A stretch of 64,000 bases of DNA from Macrostomum hystrix (GCA_950097015.1 CATNEN010000003.1:7920501-7984500); one strand, 5' to 3'. Shown: positions 23,096 to 35,534, counted from the first letter of the stretch. Translations and numbers: made by a program. Notes: generated by a model from the sequence alone, not told the origin.

Positions 23096-24692
23096 AGACA
23101 AAAAATATTTCTACAGTACCATGGGGATAAGCACTGCCTTGGCCCTTCTCTAATGGGCCTACCTTGGCTTAATACCAACAACAGCCATAAAAGAATATCT
23201 ATAGATATTTAGAAAATCATGTATAGCAAAAGAACATTTTAAAATGATCTAAAATATAATTTTATGGCTTAACAATAACGATTTGTAGCTAAGACTAAGT
23301 GTTTAAATTATGTTAAGCTAAGAATAAGATAATTTAACCATGCAAATAATAATAAAAAAACTGGCAAAATTGAAAAAATTGTTTTTGAAAGTGGCTGATA
23401 TAATAAGCAAAGGAAAACTAAATTCACTTTATGATATAACAGTAAGGTGCATAAGTCGAGTTCAACTTTTTAGCAATGATCAGTGCTGAGAATCGACAAT
23501 ATTAATGAATTTGTCTTAAAAAATTATCACTCCTGACAGGCTACTAACATAACATAAAATACCTATAAAATGAGTAAAAAAGCAAGGCAAGAAAATATAT
23601 TGAACATTAAATAATAGACGAGAATTACTTGACTATAGAGCTTTAAGTAAATACAAAGCAATACAAGGCACTGCAATCTTCTTTCTTAAAGTAATTACAA
23701 AACAGATTCTATGAAAAACATATATTTGAATTGTGCCACATAAAAAAACTTTTTGCCCTCGTAATAAATAGCACGTTATATTTTTGTGGTTAAACACTGT
23801 TGGGAATGCGAAGTTCTAATTCTTTGCGAACTTTAGTTTCTCAGTTTTTAGCATGATATTTCGTATTGTACAATACATTTTATTACCATGAGTGTAGTTT
23901 GTAGTTGTTTCTCGTCTGTCAAAGCGATTGGACTACTGCAATACTCGTATATATATAGTAGTAGTACTACTTTATTAGTTTTTTGAGTCAAAGGACAAAA
24001 CAATAGGCGTGATTGCTGCTCAGATTTTCACGGTTGGCTACTGTCTATGACAACTTGGCTGTGTTCAGCTGGTATGCTATTAGAAACGAGGAGAGTCAGT
24101 GTTGTCCTATAACTATAAGTAGCTGCTCATGTGTAGCCCAGTGTTTCAATTTGTTATTGCTTGTTGCAGAAAATTTTCACACGGATCAAACGTATCCTCG
24201 GAGCCATACATTGTACATGAATAGCAGAATTTGAAATCTAGCGTACTATAAGTACTATATAGTAGGTAGCGTAAGTCCAACCATGGAAACTTGAATTTTA
24301 TGATTTCAGTTATCGGCTAAAAGGATTTTTTTCTCAAATTCCATGCACAGTCCGCGGAATCAAAACAAAACAAAACAAGGGCTGGCGAGAAAGCCCTTTC
24401 TCGGTGCAAAGAGTTGCCCAGTCTGCTGTCGGCACTAAATGAGCAGCAGCAGTAGCTTTCGCGGCTCAGATCAAGTTATGAAAGAATTATGAATATGTAT
24501 TAACTTTACTTAGTATGAAATGTACTTGTACGAGTATATATATTATAATTTGGTATACAGCCGCGGCCACAGCATTTTTTGATGCAGCTAGAATAAAAAC
24601 TGATAAAAGTAAAAATGGCTGGAATCCTAATAAACAGTTGTACGTACAGCTGGCAAGTGGCGGTTAAAAGCATTTTTATAATGTAGTGATAT

Positions 24693-24762
24693 CGCATGCA
24701 GCTATAGGATTCGAACTACTGACCTCCGAATACTATCACAGTAAAATTTAAGTACTGTTGCA
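24693..24762 (-). mobile_element. tRNA-like SINE head fragment
   Basis: Minus-strand GGTCAGTAGTTCGAATCC resembles a B box and the SINE B heads. The flanking arms do not form a complete tRNA that I can fold by eye. Confidence 0.35.
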
Positions 24763-25796
24763 CTGCAACAACAACAACCTGTTAATTGTACCTGTCTGTG
24801 TATGTATGTGCACCAAGCTACTATATAAAAAAACTAATTATTTATAACAAATATTTCTTTAATAGAAGTCCACGTGTTTATTTATAAATTCACAACTGCT
24901 CGTCGATCAATGTAATAATATATACGAGCTATGAATGTAGTTTATAGCAGCAATTGCTAATTATTAACACTAATCAGAAGAGATAAAATAATGCAAAAAT
25001 TAAACAGAAAAGACAAAATAAATGAATTAATTTTCTAATCGATATAATTCTGTAAAGTGCACTATTTTATACAGTACTAACTTTATCTACAGCCAGGATA
25101 AAAATCGAAAGTTTTTATTGCCCACATGATTCTGCAAAGAAATTTTCAGTGAAAAAACGTCTTTGTAGTTTTTTAGAGCTACACAATCGATTTCATTGGC
25201 AATGACTAGAAAATGCTCGAACAATTAAGAGACAAGGTAAGAAAAATGCAAGTTTGAAAACCAACTAAATAATTATATAATAACTGATCAGCCATTGTAG
25301 CCTACTAATCAGTAGTAACTGTCGAATAATTACGTTTGCCTTTTTAAAAGACAGCAAACACTACACTTAAATAGCGCTATTTACATCGACTGTGTACAAA
25401 AAAGACGATAAAAAATTAAGTGAGTTAAGTTAAAAATGCTTATAAAATGCGCGACTTCTACTTTATACAGTAGTATCATAGAAGAGAGATTCGTGAAAAA
25501 TTGTACAAAAATATTTAAAATACAAGCGAAATCCATGATGGCGTTTCAAAAGCGCCAAAACTTTGGCTAACTCGCAAAAAGCAAGTTAATTTAATTTGAA
25601 TGCAAAGAGATACAAAAAGTTAAGCGCGACTGAAAATAATGCCAAGTTAAGGTTTAAAGGAAAAATGGCTATATGCGAGTATAAAAGCTTACGAAAATAA
25701 TTGGTAAATCTACGTATAATTTTATATGCGCATGCACACACAGACTGTAATTATATAAAAGGACGTTAAAATGCTGTCGAAATGGGTATTCTTGAT

Positions 25797-25895
25797 CGGG
25801 ATTTCAAGATCATGGGATTTCAAGATCATGGGATTTCAAGATCATGGGATTTCAAGATCATTGGGATTTCAAGATCATGGGAATTCAAGATGGGG
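25797..25895. repeat. 16-bp short array
   Basis: About six copies of GGGATTTCAAGATCAT with degenerate flanks continuing to about 26080, just downstream of INSM-like gene B. Confidence 0.88.
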
Positions 25896-26090
25896 ATTGT
25901 TGGATAAGGGATTGCGAATCATATGCGTCGGATTCCATGGATGAGGATCAAAAGGATCTAGAACTTTAGATTTGAGGGTTTGCAGGATTAGGATCTCGAA
26001 ATGCGGATTTCAGGTCTGGGGATTTTCAAAAGGGAGATTTCAGAATCGGGACTTCGAAGCAAGGATCTATGGATCGTGTGTCGAGGATTT

Positions 26091-26846
26091 TCACTTCCCA
26101 CCGGTCGGTGACCGCCTCTTGCCAACGCCGCACACTGGCAAATGCTTCTTCAAATTCACTTTCCTTTTGAATCCGCGCCAACAAGCGTCGCAAACAAAGC
26201 CGGAAGCTTCGCTCCGGTGACGCAGCAGCGACTCGATGTCGAATGAGGCGACGCCGGTGCGTGGCGGCGCCGACAGCTGGATCGGCGGGGAGGTCGCCAA
26301 GGATGACGACGATGGCTGCGGCGGCTGATTCGGCGATCCGCCCGACGGTCGTCGATGCCACCGCCGATGACTGGCCAGATTGGCCGGGCAGCTGAACGCC
26401 TTGTCGCAGTCAGGACAGCGATGCTCGGCTGCCAGCAGTCGCGGACAGGCGTGGCTGGCGAGAGCCACAGCATCCTCGTACCGGACGTCACACAGGCGGC
26501 AGACAAAGTCGCCAATTAGATTCGGAATTTTCGCCAGCGCTTGACGAATTTCGGCTAATTCGGCGGCGGAAATTTCGTCCGCGGACGACGATTTGGCATC
26601 GTCCATGGAGCTGGCTGGCTGAAGAGACGATGGACGCGGTGGCGCCGGCGGCGGCGGCTGCTGAGGTCTCGGCTGGGGCGGAGGCTGCAGCAGCAAAGTG
26701 TGCGGTCTCACCATCATCTGTTGCTGATAAACTACAGCGGCAGCGGCAGAGCTGTGCCAGCCAGCGGAGAAACTGGTCGGTACGCCCATTAGGAAGGGAT
26801 TGGCGAGGAAGCTGGGACGATGCCGGTGACTACCGCAGAGTTCCAT
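26091..26846 (-). CDS. INSM-family C2H2 zinc-finger transcription factor B
   Basis: An intronless 251-aa frame from the ATG at 26846. Three fingers: about 114-134 (VCRLC...H...C), 142-164 (CPDCDKAFSCPANLASHRRW, nearly identical to vertebrate INSM finger text) and 217-239 (VCDACWRGFKRKVNLKKH). It shares with gene A the segment before finger 1 (IPNLIGDFVC versus IVNIIGDFVC) and the linker motif before finger 3 (SFDIESLL versus LFSIDSIL), so the two are paralogues. It lacks the fourth finger of gene A, has a proline- and glutamine-rich N-terminus and no SNAG start. Third positions are GC-rich compared with its AT-rich surroundings. A possible acceptor AG lies 3 bases before the ATG. Confidence 0.9.
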   Translation of the reverse strand: MELCGSHRHRPSFLANPFLMGVPTSFSAGWHSSAAAAVVYQQQMMVRPHTLLLQPPPQPRPQQPPPPAPPRPSSLQPASSMDDAKSSSADEISAAELAEIRQALAKIPNLIGDFVCRLCDVRYEDAVALASHACPRLLAAEHRCPDCDKAFSCPANLASHRRWHRRPSGGSPNQPPQPSSSSLATSPPIQLSAPPRTGVASFDIESLLRHRSEASGFVCDACWRGFKRKVNLKKHLPVCGVGKRRSPTGGK

Positions 26847-27650
26847 GGTCTATTGTGCCGGGGTGGGAATCTGGCCAGAATTCGGATGGGAGAAATCCCC
26901 AGGTCTTTATTCCGTCAAACAGTTGTAATTTTTTATAGGAAGTCTTTTCTAATTGGTTGCCGCCAAATGCCGAGTGAGTCGGAGCTCGCTCATTGGCTGG
27001 CGAAAATCTCAAATCTTTTTGGTGATGTTGCAGGCCACACGATGAGTCGAGTCTTTGTTCTGCTGCGCAGGAAGACACAGAACTCATTCGCTTGTCGCAG
27101 TTTTTAATTATTCGCTCTTTGTCTGGCCTATAAGAACCCGTTTATTGATAGCTTGTCATTGTTGTGCAATTTACGCCCTGTCAGGCGCAACACCTAAAGT
27201 CACAGAAATATTTTAATATTTAATATTTTGTTTTACAAAGCGCACATTTGCAAACCTTTAAACAGGTGTCATAAACTAGGCTTTTGTAACTCAATATCGC
27301 ATTCAATCATATGTAACACGCAAACACGCAATCATAGTTAATTTTTTTACAAGTAATTTCGTTTCGTTCAATTTTTGCTTGACGATAAAACAAAGCATAT
27401 TTAAATAATTGAATCAACAACAAACTTATTCTCACTTGTCTCTGAGAAATTTCTCTCCATTAAAACACTCATTTAAGCAACACTTACATTAAGAGCTGTG
27501 AAAGTTTGCCTGATATTTGACACGCGATTTAATGAATTCAACAGAAAATATTGTTCGTTGAAATAGTTATAGAAGAAAACTTGTTTTTGTATGGCAACTG
27601 TTGAATCAATTATTTCTGACATGAAAAATATACTCAACCTCAAACGGCAT
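26847..27650. other. Upstream region of INSM-like gene B
   Basis: No further gene recognised. The first 250 bp are less AT-rich and probably hold the promoter and 5' UTR. The remainder is AT-rich. Confidence 0.4.
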
Positions 27651-27654
27651 CTAT

Positions 27655-28243
27655 CACCCACCTAATCCGTGTTCTATCACCCACCAAACCCGTGTTCTAT
27701 CACCCACCAAATCCGTGTTCTATCACCCACCAAATCCGTGTTCTATCACTCACCAAATCCGTGTTCTATCACCCACCAAATCCGTGTTCTATCACCCACC
27801 AAATCCGTGTTCTATCACCCACCAAATCCGTGTGCTATCACCCACCAAATCCGTGTTCTATCACTCACCAAATCCGTGTTCTATCACTCACCAAATCCGT
27901 GTGCTATCACCCACCAAATCCGTGTTCTATCACTCACCAAATCCGTGTTCTATCACCCACCAAATCCGTGTTCTATCACTCACCAAATCCGTGTGCTATC
28001 ACCCACCAAATCCGTGTTCTATCACTCACCAAATCCGTGTGCTATCACCCACCAAATCCGTGTTCTATCACCCACCAAATCCGTGTTCTATCACCCACCA
28101 AATCCGTGTTCTATCACCCACCAAATCCGTGTTCTATCACCCACCTAATCCGTGTTCTATCACCCACCAAATCCGTGTTCTATCACCCACCAAATCCGTG
28201 TTCTATCACCCACCAAATCCGTGTTCTATCACCCACCAAATCA
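27655..28243. repeat. 23-bp minisatellite, outer arm, forward
   Basis: About 25 copies of a 23-bp unit (core CTATCACCCACCAAATCCGT). The reverse complement of the same unit forms the array at 32937-34100. Confidence 0.96.
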
Positions 28244-28249
28244 GGTTTC

Positions 28250-29090
28250 TATAAAACGGTTTCCAGAATTCATCGTTGAAAAGGTCTTTATTATTTACAA
28301 AAAGATTTAAAGCACTTTGCAGTAGATTTATTAGTCTATCATTCTAATATATAATTTTCGAAATCCTGCTTTAAGCAAACTCAAATTTAGTTGCATCATC
28401 AACATTTGTCAGCACGTCACCCCGAGCACAATGTTCCACTCGGGGTCTATGTCGCATTCTGTTAAGCGTCTCACAAAATGACACAGAGTGCCAGACAAGG
28501 CAATGCAATGGACAGCGGAAGACTTGCGTGGGGTCAATTATCGTTGAGTATAGGAGATTTGGGATCAAATTCTCAGATCACCTAATTCTATAGACTAATA
28601 TAACTGCTAAAATGTCTTCTAAAAGAAATTCTTAGACAGACGGCCAGTGGGCGGGGATGCATCTCGGGGAGGGGTTTGAGTCGTGTCTCCTGAAGCAGGT
28701 GTGCTCAAACTATTATAGCAGCTCAAAATCCTCCAACCCACCCCAGATCAAAGCCCGCAGCAATGCCCACAGGTATATAAATTGAGTTTATTCTCACTGA
28801 TATGAATGGACACCGGTTGATCCTCTAGTTTGATATCGCAATCTTCCTCAAAACTCTCTCCCTGTCTCCCTGTCTGTCTTCACTTTCCGATTCCCTTTTC
28901 AGCCCCGTGAGGATACGCAGTCGGATGTCCAGTAATTATATCCCAATTTTGTAGCAGAAAGGTAGAATAATGGCAATAAAATAGCTGGGAATCGGGTCAT
29001 CAGATCAAACACGCAGGTGGCATAAAATCCCAGTTCCAAATAAATCTACTGTCTATTATTCTGCTCGTCGATTTTTTACTTGGTCAGAAA
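28250..29090. other. Spacer without recognised gene
   Basis: Short incidental frames only. The 65-aa minus frame at 28371-28568 has no recognisable domain and no splice context. Confidence 0.4.
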
Positions 29091-29094
29091 AAAA

Positions 29095-29458
29095 TCATAG
29101 TTACAATTGCAGGAGGGCTGCGGGCAGTGGCACATCATTTGGTGACACTAGACCCGCAGCCAGCGAGGAGGCAATTCTGCCCATTTCCCTGACTCCTGAG
29201 CACACACGCGCACAGATACTGTACGCAGGCACACGCTCACACAGGTGTGTACATCTACCCTGACTTTCTCATCGTCAGGCAGTGTACACTCTCACTGTGC
29301 CTTGGAGGTTGGTCCTCAGTAGCGTAAATTGCACGACAAGCCCCCAAGCCTTCTCTACGCGGCTGCGCCCCAAATTAATGTGGCCTCGCCGCGGAATCGA
29401 GCTCAGGGACCTTGGCGCGAGAGGCAAACGCGTTAACCGCTCTGCCACCGACCCCTAC
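29095..29458 (-). mobile_element. SINE family A, most complete copy (minus)
   Basis: The tRNA-derived head is at the right. Minus-strand A box TGGCAGAGCGG is at plus 29437-29447, and B-box-like GAGCTCGATTCC is at plus 29393-29404. The body holds the core shared by all copies (GTGACACTAGACCCGCAGCC; TGACTTTCTCATCGTCAGGC). These are RNA polymerase III promoter elements in a non-autonomous retroposon. Confidence 0.75.
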
Positions 29459-30019
29459 TTAGTCAGTAAAAGAAAGCCAAAACTTCTGGTTAAACTTGCT
29501 TCGACTCAAAGGCAAAAATTATTTCTAGTGTGATTGGCTTTTTCCATTTGTTGAAGCAGAAGACGCCAGGTGCAGCAGCCAGATGCCCTTCATTCCGCCT
29601 CCGGGTTTGGGGCGGAAATCTTCTCAACTGCGCAGGAGTCGGCCCAGTTTCATTTCGTCCCCATCGCAGTTCCATCAATACACGCACAGAATGCACACTT
29701 CACTGAGCACAGGAGAATTGACAAAAAACCCTGACTCAGAAATAAGCAGCACTGGATATAGGGGCCAATAATTGGATGGCAAACAAAGGCATAAAGATCT
29801 GAGTTCCCCTATATGCGAAATTTCCATCACTTTCTTCAACAAAAAGTGTCAACTCATGATTAGAGTGTAGCAGACAGTGATCTAAAATAATTACAGGATT
29901 TTCCTAATCAAAATTAAACGGCATTGTTTTATCGGATAGCAGAATCGCCTTCAGGCTGAAAATCGAGAGGGTGGCAAAACTGCTAGGTATCTGGACACTG
30001 ACCCCTTCCAACACTTGCT
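29459..30019. other. Spacer without recognised gene
   Basis: Incidental frames only, no repeat and no transposon ends seen. Confidence 0.4.
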
Positions 30020-30111
30020 CATACTCGTCTCATCTCTCCTGTCTCACCTCTCCCGTGTCTCACCTCTCCCCTGTCTTATCTCTCCGGTGTCTCATCTCTC
30101 TCGCGTCTCAT
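30020..30111. repeat. ~16-bp minisatellite, left piece of a split array
   Basis: Degenerate copies of TCTCACCTCTCCCGTG. The array is interrupted at 30112 by a solo LTR and resumes at 30616. Confidence 0.85.
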
Positions 30112-30615
30112 TGAGATGCAGCCACCCACACCAAATGCGTTCTAGCGTAATCTATCCAACGCACCGCTTCCTATGTGCTGATTTCCTAAACGCAGGCTAC
30201 CAATGACAGCTTAACAACAAGCTATATATATAACATACGAAAGTGCGAAGCAGTCAACCGTTTTCCCACTACCTTAGCTTCTTCCAACTCCTAGCCTCGC
30301 TAGCAAATTAATCTAAAGTTATAATAGTCAACCAGACTACGGACTCAATCACATAGACAACAGGCCTTAGCCTTGAACCGCTGAATATTCGACGAATCTG
30401 ATAAGTACCACGTTCCTGACTGCTTCTTACTTAGTATTCTGATTGCTCACCATCATTGTGCATTGTTTGAACAACACCAGTAATACGATTGGAAATATAA
30501 CACCTGAGAGAAGGTTTAACACCGCTGGAAACTTGAGTTGAACTTGCCGCTCATTGACGTATTTAGAACAGAGAGTTAGAGAGCATCATAGAGAAGATAA
30601 CAATAAAGTATATCA
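30112..30615. mobile_element. Solo LTR inserted in a minisatellite
   Basis: 504 bp beginning TGAGATG and ending ATATCA, flanked by the 4-bp direct repeat TCAT (30108-30111 and 30616-30619). Removing the element and one TCAT restores a continuous array unit. A TATATATA box at 30223 and AATAAA at 30602-30607 suggest the transcribed strand is plus. No internal retrotransposon sequence remains. The 4-bp duplication fits Gypsy-type integrases. The AATAAA lies unusually close to the 3' end. Confidence 0.75.
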
Positions 30616-31285
30616 TCATCTCTCCCGTGTCTAATCTCTCCAGTGTCTCATCTCTCCCATGTCTCATCTCTCCCATGTCTTATCTCTCCCTGTCTTATCT
30701 CTCCCATGACTTATCTCTCCCCTGTCTCATCTCTCTCCTGTCTCATCTCTCCCCTGTCTTATCTCTCCCTGTCTCATCTCTCCCTTGTCTCATCTCTCCC
30801 TTGTCTCATCTCTCCCATGTCTCATCTCTCCCCTGTCACATCTCTCCTGTCTCATCTCTCCCCTGTCTCATCTCTCCCCAGTCTCATATCTCCCATGTCT
30901 CATCTCTCCCATGTCTTATCTCTCCCTGTCTTATCTCTCCCATGACTTATCTCTCCCCTGTCTCATCTCTCCCCAGTCTCATATCTCCCATGTCTCATCT
31001 CTCCCATGTCTTATCTCTCCCATGTCTTATCTCTCCCTGTCTCATCTCTCCCATGTCTTATCTCTCCCATGTCTTATCTCTCCCTGTCTTATCTCTCCCA
31101 TGACTTATCTCTCCCCTGTCTCATCTCTCTCCTGTCTCATCTCTCTCCTGTCTCATCTCTCTCCTGTCTCATCTCTCCCCTGTCTCATCTTGATCTTTCT
31201 CATCTCTCTCCTGTCTCATCTCTCTCCTGTCTCATCTCTCCCCTGTCTCATCTTGATCTTTCTCATCTCTCCCCAGTATCATCTC
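30616..31285. repeat. ~16-bp minisatellite, inner arm, forward
   Basis: About 42 copies built of TCTCATCTCTCCC plus ATG, CTG or TG endings. The reverse complement of the same unit forms the array at 31785-32440, and a relative forms the array at 58760-60030. Confidence 0.94.
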
Positions 31286-31784
31286 TCGCGTGTATATCCC
31301 GTGCAAAGCTTAAATCTCCAGTTTTTCTGCCCGAATGGAAACACATGCATTAAAAGTTGTAGTAAAAATCTAGATCTTTATAAACAAAGAATATTCGGCA
31401 AAGTGAGCAAGATTTTAAATTGAGCAACTCATAGCAACTCACAAGCGCGTGCTCGCTCACCTGCCCAACTCTTAACCACAGAAAAAAAACTAAACAAAAA
31501 ACAAAGCCGCCGACGATGCCTTGACACCTCGCCCTGACCCCTAGGTGAGCAGCTGTTACTGCTCAGAGCCACACTTTCACTCCTAACATCTCAACAATGA
31601 GCCTCCCTAATATTGATAGAACAGTTTAGTGCTGACAAATAGCTTATGCCTGGAGGGTTTATTGAAATGTTGACACCTTCGCTTAACTGCCGTCTTACAG
31701 TCACTTTCAGATTGATAAAAAGTTGATAAGTTTAAAACATGCTAAACAATCAATAAGAGAAAAGAAGTAACAGGATAAGACAGG
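31286..31784. other. Central spacer of the nested inverted arrays
   Basis: About 500 bp of unique sequence with no gene recognised. It separates the two oppositely oriented inner arrays. Confidence 0.5.
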
Positions 31785-32440
31785 GGAGAGACACGGCAGA
31801 GATGAGACAGGGGAGAGATGAGAGAGACGCGGGAGAGATGAGACAGGAGAGAGATGAGACACGGGAGAGATGAGACACGGGAGAGATAAGTCATGGGAGA
31901 GATAAGTCATTGGAGAGATAAGACAGGGAGAGATAAGACATGGGAGAGATGAGACACGGGCGAGATAAGTCATGGGAGAGATAAGACACGGAAGAGATGA
32001 GACACGGAAGAGATGAGACAGGGAGAGATAAGACATGGGAGAGATGAGACAGGGAGAGATAAGACAGGGAGAGATAAGACATGGGAGAGATGAGACACGG
32101 AGAGATAAGTCATGGGAGAGATAAGACACGGAAGAGATGAGACACGGAAGAGATGAGACAGGGAGAGATAAGACATGGGAGAGATGAGACAGGAGAGAGA
32201 TGAGACACGGAAGAGATGAGACACGGACGAGATGAGACACGGGAGAGATGAGACAGGAGAGAGATGAGACAGGAGAGAGATGAGACACGGAAGAGATGAG
32301 ACAGGGAGAGATAAAACATGGGAGAGATGAGACAGGGAGAGATAAGACATGGGAGAGATGAGACAGGGAGAATTAATACTGTGTAGAGATTAGACAGAGG
32401 AGAGATGGGACAAGGGAGAGATGAGACAGGACAGTGTTTG
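31785..32440. repeat. ~16-bp minisatellite, inner arm, inverted
   Basis: About 41 copies of GAGACAGGGGAGAGAT and variants (CACGG, CATGGG, AGGAGAG), the reverse complement of the 30616-31285 units. Confidence 0.94.
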
Positions 32441-32936
32441 GAAGGGCCCAGTTATTTACAAGCATTGTGGACAGAAGTGTGGGAACCCCAGTAAAATAAA
32501 ACACGGAACGACTGCTGCACCTATAATTATAGTAAAGCACCTGAGATAGAATTCAATGATCAACAGTGCCTGGGATTTCATCAATCTATCTGACAGCTAT
32601 CTGAAGATGATGCGGAAAATTTTTCAGCTCAATTAGACTCGGTGCTTCTAGGAAATCTGACACTCACAAGATCATCCCACACCAGTTGATAATAAGAGGC
32701 TGCAGCGAAGGAAATGAGGCACACGCGATTATATAATTATGAAGGACAATAATTCTGAGCATTTGATGCGGTCTCAAATTTTGCTCATCACACTTTGAAA
32801 TTCTACTTGAGACTCTATTTAAATGCATATATTAAACAGACACAAACACAGCTATAATGATAATGACGCAACAGCTATTTGCACACACAAACAGCACAGC
32901 CTCTTGTAGAATTGGCTAACAGACTACTTTTAGGGT
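32441..32936. other. Spacer without recognised gene
   Basis: Unique sequence between inner and outer inverted arrays, with no frame or element recognised. Confidence 0.4.
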
Positions 32937-34100
32937 GGGCCTGATAAGGGTGGGTGATAGAACGCGGGTTAGGTGGGTGATAGAACACGGGTTAGGTGGG
33001 TGATAGACGCGGGTTAGGTGGGTGATAGAACACGGATTTTGTGGGTGATAGAACACGGATTTGGTGGGTGATAGAACACGGATTTTGTGGGTGATAGAAC
33101 ACGGATTTTGTGGGTGATAGAACACGGATTTTGTGGGTGATAGAACACGGATTTTGTGGGTGATAGAACACGGATTTGGTGGGTGATAGAACACGGATTT
33201 GGTGGGTGATAGAACACGGATTTGGTGGGTGATAGAACACGGATTTGGTGGGTGATAGAACACGGATTTGGTGGGTGATAGAACACAGATTTAGTGGGTG
33301 ATAGAACACGGATTTGGTGGGTGATAGAACACTGATTTAGTGGGTGATAGAACACAGATTTGGTGGGTGATAGAACACTGATTTAGTGGGTGATAGAACA
33401 AGGATTTGGTGGGTGATAGAATACGCATTTGGTGGGTGATAGAACGCGGGTTAGTAGGGTGATAGAACACGGATTTGGTGGGTGATAGAACACGGATTTA
33501 GTGGGTGAAAGAACACGGATTTGGTGGGTGATAGAACACGGATTTGGTGGGTGATAGAACACGGATTTTGTGGGTGATAGAACGGGGTTAGGTGGGTGAT
33601 AGAACACGGATTTGATGGGTGATAGCACACGGATTTGGTGGGTGCTAGAACGGGGTTAGGTGGGTGATAGAACACGGATTTGGCGGGTGATAGTACACGG
33701 ATTTGGTGGGTGATAGAACACGGATTTGGTGGGTGATAGAACACGGATTTGATGGGTGATAGAACACGGATTTGGTGGGTGATAGAACACGGATTTGGTG
33801 GGTGATAGAACGCGGGTTAGGTGGGTGATAGAACACGGATTTGGCGGGTGATAGTACACGGATTTGGTGGGTGATAGAACACGGATTTGGCGGGTGATAG
33901 TAGACGGATTTGGTGGGTGATAGAACACGGATTTTATGGGTGATAGAACACGGATTTGGTGGGTGATAGAACACGGATTTGGTGGGTGATAGAACACGGA
34001 TTTGGTGGGTGATAGAACACGGATTTGGTGGGTGAAAGAACACGGATTAGGTGGGTGATAGAACACGGAATTGGTGGGTGATAGAACACGGATTTGGTGG
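32937..34100. repeat. 23-bp minisatellite, outer arm, inverted
   Basis: About 50 copies of GGTGGGTGATAGAACACGGA plus TTT, the reverse complement of the 27655-28243 unit. It is twice as long as the other arm and more heterogeneous. Confidence 0.96.
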
Positions 34101-35530
34101 CTTGACTTGTTATTAGAATTTACTCGTTTATAGAATACTAGGATTTACAAATAATTTTTTTTCATGTACAGAAATGGTCCTTAGACTCACAGCCCACTGT
34201 GCGATGTTTATTGTAAGAATTGTGTTGACTTTCACTGTAGAGGCCATGATCTTATAGCAACCTGACCAAGCCGCCATCAAACCTTTTATGATCAGCGAAC
34301 CGAAAGTTTTAAATTAATCGAGTATTTTCATTTGAATGTGAGCCAGTTCCGAGCATATGTTATACAGATATTAATTGGGTTGAAATTGAGGAATTAAAAA
34401 GCGAAAAAAAATTGCACGCCTCATTGAAACCTTTAGGGGAATATTTCAAGTTTAAATATCCTTATGCTGCAATAGACAAAGTCTAACATGCAGAAATCTA
34501 TATTTATTCCTAGTTGCGATGCCGGTAGCAACTGTGTCTATAACCATCGATAGGGATAAGTGTGTGCAACGGTTCATAGTCTGTTAACTCCTTGAACTCT
34601 CACAATCTCTCTTCATCTCTTGGACAAAGACAACAGCAGAGAGTAGAGAATTAGCCTCGTTTAGGCCGGACTAAGACCTGATAGCTTTGAAGACTTGAGT
34701 AGGGAAAATGAGCAACAAAGACTTGCTCAGAGAATTAAGCGGATCGGCTGTGAAACACCGGTGGGTGTGGCATCCGCCTATACCGCTCGCTAGGACCCCC
34801 TGCAGCAATGTCCGCGGCCACGCAATCACAGATCAGATCAGACAGATTTCGCTTGATTAGATTCCGCGAATCATGTCTGTCTCAGAGAATCATTATCAAT
34901 ATCCCCGTCTTAGCTTAGAACAATAATTATTTAACGATCATGAGCATTCAATTGTAGCGGTGCTAGAGACTTTCAAAGGCTAGATTCACGTTGATCAGGA
35001 CCAACGAAAATTCAAGAACATTTTCTCACCATTTTGTTATCAACAAAACAGAAAAGCTTTCTTTTATCGAACCGCTTTTAAACCTAGAAAGAAAGACGAT
35101 AAAAGCACGAGCAGGTAACTGTTCTAGATACGCAACAAGCCTTGTATTCTGTTGTAGTAGAATGATAGTAGAATGATGTTTTTAAAAAATCGGCAGTAAA
35201 ATTAAAACCGAATTACTAATTCGTATGCTATATTTTTTAATGACATGCGGGAAAATAATAAACTAATTATTGCACAAAAAGACAGACAAAAATTATTGCA
35301 TTGCACATGGATTGTAGATTGTAGCTAATTAAGCTGCTTAACTTAATCCTGCATAGAGATTGACGACAATAAAAAGACAAGACAAAAATGTTACAAAAAT
35401 AGATCCTACTTGTAGTAGCATTACGAAAATATGCAGAAAGCAAAAAAATTATAAAAGCTTCTTTTAAAGAGTTAGGTAAAAATGTTCAAAAATAGAGCAG
35501 CGTCTAATTTGTCAGCTGAAGCAAGTAAAT
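34101..35530. other. Spacer without recognised gene
   Basis: Mixed AT-rich and moderately GC-rich sequence (34550-34860). No coding frame, tRNA or element ends could be supported. Confidence 0.4.
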
Positions 35531-35534
35531 CACT

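Larger units (their letters stand above)
22630..25790. other. AT-rich intergenic region
   Basis: No gene recognised. It contains three 65-70 bp direct repeats (22905-23095), a tRNA-like fragment (about 24693-24760, minus) and a short perfect hairpin near 24382-24401. Confidence 0.5.

Noticed and set aside
27655-34100. CRISPR-like array (23-bp repeats)
   Set aside because: Units are directly adjacent with no unique spacers, and the context is clearly a spliced animal genome.
34550-34860. Second solo LTR or structured RNA
   Set aside because: GC-richer sequence with some short inverted repeats, but no TG..CA termini, target duplication or recognisable RNA motif.
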